This document shows positions 8,323 through 13,421 of a stretch of DNA of 13,421 bases, one piece after another. A program made the translations under genes and the position numbers. Source of the DNA: JBAXRT01 sp037131065 (GTDB taxonomy: Bacteria; Bacteroidota; Bacteroidia; Bacteroidales; FEN-979); the NCBI GenBank assembly GCA_037131065.1, contig JBAXRT010000080.1, forward strand, positions 1 to 13,421, given 5' to 3'. Numbering within the stretch: the stretch's first letter is position 1; every line of letters starts with the position of its first letter. Below the pieces are notes generated by a model, which was given only the letters and a program-made list of their open reading frames with translations, was not told where the DNA came from and did not search any database.

Positions 8323-8538
8323 TCAATGACCATCAGGCTTGGCATGTACCGAGTGTGAATTATGGTGTTCACTGTTACATGCGCAATACTCTGAGCCTGG
8401 GCCACCCGACTGACGGGTCGTAACTACAGGGTTGTTAACGGAACAAGTACATCTTACTTCGTCACCACCTTTTATCTGGGCTAACATGCTTTTCTTGATT
8501 TCGGCCTTGTACAGGTTAACTAAGCTCGGTCTTTTCAT
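8323..8538 (-). CDS. RiPP precursor peptide with double-glycine leader and Cys/His-rich core
   Basis: A 71-residue peptide. Residues 1-25 are a leader with the Bacteroidales pattern: basic MKR start, a hydrophobic L-x-N-L stretch, acidic/basic helix KAEIKK, and the end MLAQIKGG. The C39 peptidase domain of the downstream exporter should cut after Gly25. The 46-residue core begins DEVRCTCS and holds four cysteines in two CxC pairs (C30/C32 and C52/C54), separated by a Thr/Ser/Gly/Pro-rich linker, with five histidines (58, 59, 62, 65, 71) after the second pair. I chose the ATG at 8538. The frame stays open to 8688, but the extra 50 residues are low-complexity, would span the predicted sigma-54 promoter and precede a typical leader start. 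There is no Shine-Dalgarno site; the untranslated leader is A-rich. The modification and activity of the product are unknown. Confidence 0.9.
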   Translation of the reverse strand: MKRPSLVNLYKAEIKKSMLAQIKGGDEVRCTCSVNNPVVTTRQSGGPGSEYCACNSEHHNSHSVHAKPDGH

Positions 8539-8592
8539 GGTTTTAAGTTTTATCTTGTGTCTCTTTTTTTTAAGTCTTGTGCTGATACTAAG

Positions 8593-8608
8593 GCAAATAA
8601 TGTGCCAA
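8593..8608 (-). promoter_or_regulatory. Sigma-54 promoter of the RiPP operon
   Basis: The minus strand reads TTGGCAC-ATTAT-TTGC, matching the sigma-54 (RpoN) consensus TGGCAC-N5-TTGC with the correct 12-base distance between the GG and GC pairs. The predicted start of transcription is near 8582, giving a leader of about 43 bases before the precursor ATG. No convincing Bacteroidota housekeeping promoter was found in the same gap. Sigma-54 promoters need an NtrC-type activator, which fits the NtrB-like kinase at the left end of the cluster. Confidence 0.8.
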
Positions 8609-8631
8609 TATTTTATATAATTGTAAATCAG

Positions 8632-8649
8632 TGTATTATAAGTAAAACA
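8632..8649. promoter_or_regulatory. Possible activator half-site pair, proximal
   Basis: TGTAT-N8-AAACA, an imperfect inverted repeat about 60 bases upstream of the predicted transcription start. It differs by one base in one arm from the distal repeat at 8692-8709 and lies 60 bases from it. It may be an upstream activator site, but the region is very AT-rich and chance matches are easy. Confidence 0.25.
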
Positions 8650-8691
8650 ATCGATATAATCCGGATGAGTTGTAAAAAATATTGACAAAAG

Positions 8692-8709
8692 TGTATGATT
8701 TTTAATACA
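8692..8709. promoter_or_regulatory. Possible NtrC-type activator site, distal
   Basis: A perfect inverted repeat TGTAT-N8-ATACA, centred about 118 bases upstream of the predicted sigma-54 transcription start, which is a usual distance for enhancer sites of NtrC-type activators. The rest of the gap 8539-8762 is AT-rich, with no other clear gene, and no clear terminator for the upstream BatA-like gene. Confidence 0.3.
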
Positions 8710-8762
8710 GAATTGTCACTTTGATTACATAAAATAGGTGCCGGAATGGTAAAAATATCCTT

Positions 8763-10829
8763 TCACTCCTTAACAAATCTGATTATAAGAATCTCTGCAG
8801 CGATGAATAGGAGTGTCATCAGGATAAACCATTTCCAGAGCGGGGTTCCCTCGTTAATTTTGCGGATCTGGTCGGCGACAGGGTATTTCTTATCTGAAAG
8901 GAGATGAATATTGCCGGATGCAAAAGTTGAGATCTCTTTTTTTATCTCCTTCTCGGAAAGACAGCGGGTATCAGATTCCTGCCTGTTATAATTAAAGGCA
9001 AGGCCCTGTAATGGCTTCTCTCCGCTCAGCAGGGTATAGAGACCTGCCTCTACAACCTGGTTGCTGATCTTGAGCTTCAACTGAGAGAAATTGTTCCGGA
9101 TCCCAGGGATAAATGTCACACCGGAGTTATTGTTCCGGATCCTTATCTGTTCTTTTTCGCTGATGGAATCCCCTCGGAGCGTAATCTCATTCTTACCAAC
9201 CGGGTAATAGAGTTCACTGCCGGGGATGCTCATGAAGGCAACCTGATAAATGGTGGGCAGAAAGAGCATATGTCTAGGGAAATTACTCCACTGTTCACTG
9301 AGCGGTAATGAAAAGAGATATACTTTCCCTTTTCCATATTGAACGAGTGAGAGCATCGGTCTGCCATCCCTCAGATTTATGAGTTCCTCTTCGGTTCCTG
9401 TCGTATTTTTGACCATGGTATAAGACCTGAACACTTCAGGGAAGTCTGTATTTTCGGGAAGAACAACCTGTCCTGACCGTGCCTTATCAAATACATCTTT
9501 ATAAAAGTCACTTTCCAGGGCGATTTTCGTTACAGACTGACGGGAAGTATCTAAGTTAAGGAACAATGGAAGGGTAAGGTTTGAAAGGAAAATGTTGAAA
9601 TTTTCCAGGTTCATTTTAACAGAAGGAAATACCAGGAGACTTCCGCCAGCAGCTGCAAACTCCTTACACTTCTGGGTCAGACCTGTTGATACTTCTGGAA
9701 TTTCGTTAAGAATGATCAGAGAATAGGATCCAAAGGAGTTGTAATCCACTTTTCCCAGGGGGGAAGTGACCAGGCGGAAAGAGGAATCAGAATTAAAAAG
9801 AGAACGGAGGTAATGGTTATCACTACTGCCGTTGATGCACAGGACGGGGATCTCCCTGATTACCGGATAGGTGAAAAAGAAACGGTCGTCATAGGTTAAA
9901 GGGTAATCGGGAATTTCAAGGGTTCCGAACTGGATGCCTTCATCATTTTCAGTATAGGGTAAGATGACTTCAGTGCCGGAATTCGCTTTGACCGAAAAAT
10001 TGGCAACGCTTTTCTGTGTCTTGTTAATGGTCAGTTTGACCGGTACTCTTTCGAGTGATTCATCTCCGGCGTTTGACAGGTGTACCTTAAGGCGGACCAC
10101 CTGACCCGGCCTGTGCATGGTTGATTCGAAAGAGATTGTGTCGATGTACAGGTTCTTTCTTTGCTCAGCTGATAAAGGGATAAGATACCATTCATCTGAA
10201 GTGTCGGGCCTGGCGGATATTATGTCGGAGAAGGATCGCTGGAAATCGGAGATCAGAAAGGCCTCACGTGAAGCGGTCTGGGTGCCGGCCAGCATATCAT
10301 TCTGTCTCCGGATGATTGAGGAGAGTGGCATCGGAGCGGGTGAAAGGCGGACCTCTTCAACCATACGGGTAAATTCCTCGCGGCTGTAAAACCGCTGATG
10401 GCGTCCTTCAAAGTCATTGGTCAGAATCTGAAAAAGGTCTGAAGGCTGGTAGGATCCTGCAATTTCAACTGCTCTTAATTTGGCGGCATCGAACAGGCGG
10501 CCTTCTGTACCGATCGCTTCCATTGAGAAAGAATTATCAATGTAGATGCTTACTGCATGTTTCCCTGCTTTCTTGCTCTGCCGTGGTGAGGAGGTGATGA
10601 CAGGACGGGCAAATGCGATGACCAGGCACGACAAGGCTAGAAGCCTGGCTGCAAGGATCAGCAATTGTTTAAGCCTCGAGTGGCGCTTGGTTTCCTGCTG
10701 GATATCGGTAAGAATGCGGACATTGGTAAAATAAACTTTTTTAAATTTCCGGAAGTTAAAAAGATGGATCAGAATCGGGATTGCCAGCGAAAACAAGGCA
10801 AAGAGGAAGAGAGGGTAAATAAATTGCAT
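8763..10829 (-). CDS. BatA/VWA-like membrane protein
   Basis: A 688-residue membrane protein of the BatA N-terminal family. The N-terminus MQFIYPLFLFALFSLAIPI is the first membrane helix and runs into ILIHLFNFRKFKKVYF. A second helix follows at about 55-75, ending in AFARPVI. A von Willebrand A-like region starts near 90 with the metal-site motif DNSFS (98-102). The middle part is probably periplasmic beta-rich, and a stretch with SLIILNEIPE...AAAGGSLLVF resembles the glutamine-amidotransferase-like domain often found in these proteins. A single membrane helix closes the chain. The ATG at 10829 fits the family start; an upstream ATG at 10856 would lie inside the gdhA terminator. Bat proteins were named for aerotolerance, but the function of this long form is unknown. 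It is the last gene before the RiPP promoter region, in the same orientation, and probably unrelated to it. Confidence 0.85.
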   Translation of the reverse strand: MQFIYPLFLFALFSLAIPILIHLFNFRKFKKVYFTNVRILTDIQQETKRHSRLKQLLILAARLLALSCLVIAFARPVITSSPRQSKKAGKHAVSIYIDNSFSMEAIGTEGRLFDAAKLRAVEIAGSYQPSDLFQILTNDFEGRHQRFYSREEFTRMVEEVRLSPAPMPLSSIIRRQNDMLAGTQTASREAFLISDFQRSFSDIISARPDTSDEWYLIPLSAEQRKNLYIDTISFESTMHRPGQVVRLKVHLSNAGDESLERVPVKLTINKTQKSVANFSVKANSGTEVILPYTENDEGIQFGTLEIPDYPLTYDDRFFFTYPVIREIPVLCINGSSDNHYLRSLFNSDSSFRLVTSPLGKVDYNSFGSYSLIILNEIPEVSTGLTQKCKEFAAAGGSLLVFPSVKMNLENFNIFLSNLTLPLFLNLDTSRQSVTKIALESDFYKDVFDKARSGQVVLPENTDFPEVFRSYTMVKNTTGTEEELINLRDGRPMLSLVQYGKGKVYLFSLPLSEQWSNFPRHMLFLPTIYQVAFMSIPGSELYYPVGKNEITLRGDSISEKEQIRIRNNNSGVTFIPGIRNNFSQLKLKISNQVVEAGLYTLLSGEKPLQGLAFNYNRQESDTRCLSEKEIKKEISTFASGNIHLLSDKKYPVADQIRKINEGTPLWKWFILMTLLFIAAEILIIRFVKE

Positions 10830-10837
10830 GCACAAAA

Positions 10838-10878
10838 TTAACAAAATTCCCGGCAAGATCTGCCGGGAATTTTGTTAA
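10838..10878 (-). terminator. Intrinsic terminator of gdhA
   Basis: A perfect 18-base inverted repeat (arms TTAACAAAATTCCCGGCA and its complement) with a five-base loop AGATC, starting 30 bases after the gdhA stop. On the minus strand the GC core CCCGGCA/TGCCGGG is followed by a T-rich arm and TTTTG. Because the flanks are A-rich and T-rich symmetrically, it could act in both directions. It separates gdhA from the BatA-like gene. Confidence 0.85.
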
Positions 10879-10908
10879 CTTAAAGAAGGAAGATCAACTA
10901 TGCAGGGA

Positions 10909-12246
10909 TCAGATGACACCCTGGTCAAGCATGGCATTGGCAACCTTGAGGAAGCCGGCAACGTTTGCGCCCTTTACATAGTTCACATAGCCGTCCTTAT
11001 CTTTTCCGTATTTCACGCATTGTTCATGAATGCTGCACATGATCTGGTGGAGCCGCTCATCGACCTCTTTCATAGGCCAGCTGAGTTTCATGGAATTCTG
11101 TGACATTTCAAGTCCGGAAGTTGCTACGCCGCCGGCGTTGACTGCTTTGCCGGGAGCAAAGAGGACCTTATTCTCAACAAAAAGCTCAATGGCTTCCGGA
11201 GTGCTTGGCATATTGGCCCCTTCAGCAATGCAGATGACACCATTTTTAATCAGGTGCTGTGCATCCTCTTTCCCTAACTCGTTTTGTGTAGCGCATGGAA
11301 GTGCGATATCGCATTTTACCTCCCAGGGACGCTTCCCCTGGCGGAACTGGGCGTTCGGAAATTCGTAGGAGTATGGTTTGACAATATCCTGGTTGGAAGC
11401 ACGCAATTCGAGCATGTATTCGATCTTTTCGCCCGAAATGCCGTCCGGGTCATAAATGTAGCCGTCGGGACCAGAGATGGTCACGACTTTGGCTCCCAGT
11501 TCAGTTGCTTTTAATGCAGCACCCCATGCAACGTTGCCAAAACCTGAAATGGCAACGATCTTCCCTTTGAATGTTTCACCTTTGGTGGCGAGCATCTCCT
11601 TTGCAAAATAGACAGCACCAAAACCGGTTGCCTCAGGACGGATAAGGCTCCCACCCCAGTTCAGGCCCTTACCGGTGAGAACGCCGGTGTTTTCACGGGC
11701 AAGTTTTTTATACATTCCGTAGAGAAAACCGATTTCACGGCCACCAACGCCAATGTCACCTGCAGGCACGTCGGTTTCAGGACCAATGAGTTTCCAAAGT
11801 TCGAGCATAAAGCCCTGACAGAAACGCATGATCTCACCATTTGATTTGCCTTTTGGATCAAAATCCGAACCACCTTTGGCACCGCCCATGGCGAGGGTTG
11901 TGAGGCTGTTCTTGAAGATCTGCTCAAATCCGAGGAATTTCAGGATGCTGAGATTTACACTTGGGTGGAAGCGTAAACCTCCCTTGTATGGACCGATTGC
12001 ATTATTGAATTGAACACGGTAACCACGGTTTACCTGAACTTTCCCGTTGTCATCCACCCAGCTTATCTTAAAGATAAGCACCCTGTCGGGTTCGATCAAA
12101 CGCTCGATGATATTGGCAGATTCAAAATGAGGATTTTCATTATAGATTGGTTCAATGGATTCCAGAACCTCTCGAACTGCCTGCAAATACTCCGCTTCAC
12201 CTGGATTTTTTTTCTCCAGGTCGTTCATGATTTTTTCTAAGTTCAT
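10909..12246 (-). CDS. gdhA: NADP-type glutamate dehydrogenase
   Basis: A complete 445-residue hexameric-class glutamate dehydrogenase, close to the usual 445-450 residues. It interconverts 2-oxoglutarate plus ammonia and glutamate, the main entry point of ammonium into amino acids. Family motifs are present: PYKGGLRFHPSV (86-97) with the substrate lysine Lys88, the catalytic lysine in GGAKGGSDFDPKGKS (Lys124), PAGDIGVGGREIG with Asp164, and the dinucleotide-binding loop SGFGNVA (234-240). Ser follows the second strand of the nucleotide domain (VTISGPDG) where NAD-specific enzymes usually have an acidic residue, so NADPH use is likely but not proven. The gene is a single transcription unit with its own promoter and a strong terminator. 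Confidence 0.97.
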   Translation of the reverse strand: MNLEKIMNDLEKKNPGEAEYLQAVREVLESIEPIYNENPHFESANIIERLIEPDRVLIFKISWVDDNGKVQVNRGYRVQFNNAIGPYKGGLRFHPSVNLSILKFLGFEQIFKNSLTTLAMGGAKGGSDFDPKGKSNGEIMRFCQGFMLELWKLIGPETDVPAGDIGVGGREIGFLYGMYKKLARENTGVLTGKGLNWGGSLIRPEATGFGAVYFAKEMLATKGETFKGKIVAISGFGNVAWGAALKATELGAKVVTISGPDGYIYDPDGISGEKIEYMLELRASNQDIVKPYSYEFPNAQFRQGKRPWEVKCDIALPCATQNELGKEDAQHLIKNGVICIAEGANMPSTPEAIELFVENKVLFAPGKAVNAGGVATSGLEMSQNSMKLSWPMKEVDERLHQIMCSIHEQCVKYGKDKDGYVNYVKGANVAGFLKVANAMLDQGVI

Positions 12247-12322
12247 TTTAATTCGGTTTAGTAGGTTATAACAAAAGGGTTGAGAATAGATTTGATCGCA
12301 ATGATATTGCTTGAAATTTGTG

Positions 12323-12353
12323 CAAAATTATTTTATTGTTAGGAATTTACAAA
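12323..12353 (-). promoter_or_regulatory. Bacteroidota housekeeping promoter of gdhA
   Basis: On the minus strand the -33 box TTTG (12353-12350) and the -7 box TAATTTTG (12330-12323) are separated by 19 bases, an exact match to the phylum consensus TTTG-N19-21-TAnnTTTG. Transcription would start near 12315, about 70 bases before the gdhA ATG. Confidence 0.75.
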
Positions 12354-12362
12354 GCAAAAGAG

Positions 12363-12374
12363 GATAAATTTATC
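12363..12374. promoter_or_regulatory. Palindrome upstream of the gdhA promoter
   Basis: GATAAATTTATC is a perfect 12-base palindrome ending 10 bases upstream of the -33 box. It could be an operator for a regulator of nitrogen assimilation, but an AT-rich palindrome of this length can arise by chance. The rest of the gap 12247-12423 shows no other clear signal. Confidence 0.25.
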
Positions 12375-12423
12375 TTCAATTGTTTATTTATTAACAATCA
12401 ATTATTCCAGGTTCACTTTTGCT

Positions 12424-13092
12424 TTATGGGAGAGGAGTCTCAATAACCTCATTAACGTTCCCTGCAAAGTAGATCCTTTTTCTTAAGACCTTCCCTTCGG
12501 GGGAGTATTCAATTTCCGCGCCATCCTTGAGATTGTTACTGTACCGGGTTATCATTTTAATTTTCACAGTACCTGTATAGAATGAGCGCTGTTCACCATT
12601 CCCCATGGTAAAATTCCCCTTGCCCACCACCAGTCCTGTGTCATCATAATAGAGCCACAGCCCATCGATGTTCCCGTTCACGTAGCTTCCTTCCGCTTTA
12701 ATAAGTTTGTTTTCATAAAATTCATGGTAGGTTCCATGAAGCTTACCTTTTAGAAAATGCGACTGGATGAGAACATTGCCGGCGCGGTCCCACAGCAGGT
12801 CGGTTCCGTCGAGGGTGTCATTAATATATGTCTGCTGTTCTTCCCTGGCCCCTTCTGGGTATGCAAAATATCGTGTCAGGTTTCCGTTCAGCATGTCATC
12901 CTTGTAGATACATTCCATCTGGATATTTCCATCTTCAAACCAGTACCTGGCAGGCCCGTTGCGCTGTCCCCCATGCATTGTGATCTCTGATTTCAGGTTT
13001 CCGTTCGGCCATTTTTCGGTCTGAACACGAGTGCAGGCTGTTATGAGCAGAAAGGGGAAGCAAAATAGATAAGCGAAAGAGGCAAGTTTCAT
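12424..13092 (-). CDS. MORN-repeat (YwqK-like) lipoprotein
   Basis: A 222-residue predicted lipoprotein. The signal peptide ends in the lipobox ITAC, with Cys20 as the lipidated residue, so the protein should be membrane-anchored on the periplasmic side or surface. The mature part is a chain of MORN-like repeats: WPNGNLKSE near 28, WFEDGNIQMEC and KDDMLNGNL, then KGKLHGTYHEFYENKLIKAEGSY, NGNIDGLWLYYDD, and SPEGKVLRKRIYF near the end. The repeats form a rolled beta sheet in known structures. Such proteins are often labelled 'toxin-antitoxin system YwqK family antitoxin', but no toxin partner is visible here and that label should not be taken as function. It starts 9 bases after the MarC-like gene and is probably co-transcribed with it. 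Confidence 0.85.
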   Translation of the reverse strand: MKLASFAYLFCFPFLLITACTRVQTEKWPNGNLKSEITMHGGQRNGPARYWFEDGNIQMECIYKDDMLNGNLTRYFAYPEGAREEQQTYINDTLDGTDLLWDRAGNVLIQSHFLKGKLHGTYHEFYENKLIKAEGSYVNGNIDGLWLYYDDTGLVVGKGNFTMGNGEQRSFYTGTVKIKMITRYSNNLKDGAEIEYSPEGKVLRKRIYFAGNVNEVIETPLP

Positions 13093-13101
13093 AAGAAATG
13101 A

Positions 13102-13421
13102 TTAGTTCGGGAAAAGTTTGATGGTTCCTTCAATGCCGTTGATCAGCATCTGGACCGCAATAACAGCAAGTATCAGTCCCATGATCCGGGAAACTACTTT
13201 CAGCATGGAGGGACCGATCTTTTCGGCCAGGACTCGGGAAGAGACAAAGAGGAGATAGGTGATCAGGCACATTACTCCGAATATTGCGATTACAAGGATA
13301 ACATTCAGGATCGATTTCTCGACCCCGACGAAATTCATCGCGGTTGAGATAGTCCCGGGCCCTGCCAGCAGGGGGATTCCGAGCGGGGAGATGGCCATGT
13401 CATGGGCAGCCTGACGCTGGA
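13102..13421 (-). CDS. MarC family membrane protein, C-terminal half (partial)
   Basis: About 106 C-terminal residues of a MarC/UPF0056 integral inner-membrane protein; the 5' half is beyond the right edge and the frame stays open to the last base. The family hallmark AISPLGIPLLAGPGTIST is visible, followed by two further membrane helices (about ILNVILVIAIFGVMCLITYLLF and IMGLILAVIAVQMLI). The full family length is about 200 residues. The function of MarC proteins is not settled; the old link to multiple antibiotic resistance has been withdrawn. The internal ATG at 13398 lies inside the conserved motif and is not the start. Confidence 0.9.
   Translation of the reverse strand, partial: QRQAAHDMAISPLGIPLLAGPGTISTAMNFVGVEKSILNVILVIAIFGVMCLITYLLFVSSRVLAEKIGPSMLKVVSRIMGLILAVIAVQMLINGIEGTIKLFPN

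Noticed and set aside
8432..8620. Plus-strand 62-residue reading frame with hydrophobic content opposite the precursor
   Set aside because: It is antisense to the precursor gene and its AT-rich leader, with no ribosome-binding site or family resemblance; its hydrophobic stretch comes from the T-rich strand.
8539..8688. In-frame 50-residue N-terminal extension of the precursor from an ATG at 8688
   Set aside because: It would place the leader start inside a longer protein, runs through the sigma-54 promoter and has no family-like content; the ATG at 8538 gives a normal leader.
10833..10840. TAATTTTG on the minus strand just ahead of the BatA-like gene, a possible -7 box
   Set aside because: It has no -33 partner, overlaps the gdhA terminator arm and would put the transcription start at or after the ATG.
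12382..12402. Inverted repeat ATTGTT...AACAAT downstream of the MORN-repeat lipoprotein gene, a possible terminator
   Set aside because: The stem is six AT-rich base pairs, too weak for an intrinsic terminator in such an AT-rich gap.
1..13421. CRISPR arrays, tRNA or rRNA genes, insertion sequences and attachment sites
   Set aside because: No repeated spacer pattern, RNA gene, transposase or integrase motif, or flanking direct repeats were seen by eye.

Overview
The window looks like the chromosome of a member of the Bacteroidota, most likely Bacteroidales or a close relative. Three things point there. The peptide-maturation genes match the natural-product family described for Bacteroidales, with a double-glycine leader, a radical SAM enzyme and a pseudo-radical-SAM partner. 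The gdhA gene has a textbook Bacteroidota promoter (TTTG, 19 bp, TAATTTTG). The BatA-type membrane protein, the two-part FtsX permease and the YwqK-like lipoprotein are also typical of the phylum. Almost everything is on the minus strand; only the histidine kinase fragment at the left edge is on the plus strand. Family assignments come from motifs and memory; no database search was run.

Right part (about 8763-13421): apparently ordinary chromosomal genes. From right to left these are a MarC-type membrane protein cut by the edge, a MORN-repeat lipoprotein, NADP-type glutamate dehydrogenase (gdhA) with its own promoter and a strong 18-bp-stem terminator, and a BatA/VWA-like membrane protein.

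Left part (about 1-8762): one RiPP (ribosomally made, modified peptide) operon, reading right to left. A 71-residue precursor has a leader ending in Gly-Gly and a 46-residue core with two CxC motifs and a His-rich tail. It is followed by a radical SAM/SPASM maturase, a pseudo-radical-SAM partner without the catalytic Cys triad, a two-module FtsX/MacB-like permease, an exporter with a C39 leader peptidase, and a MacB/LolD-type ATPase. The genes after the precursor overlap or lie within about 20 bp of each other, so they are very likely co-transcribed. The C39 transporter would cut the leader after Gly-Gly and export the core. The FtsX permease and the ATPase probably form a second ABC system for efflux, sensing or self-protection.

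The most notable regulatory signal is a near-perfect sigma-54 promoter (TGGCAC-N5-TTGC) about 55 bp upstream of the precursor start codon. The partial kinase at the left edge has the ATP-binding signature of NtrB/ZraS-like kinases (DNGPGIP, FFTTKP, GSGIGLSLS), which usually partner NtrC-type sigma-54 activators. Together these suggest a RiPP switched on by an adjacent NtrB/NtrC-like two-component system. The response regulator is not in the window and would be expected to the left. No HlyD-type adaptor or outer-membrane channel gene is visible.
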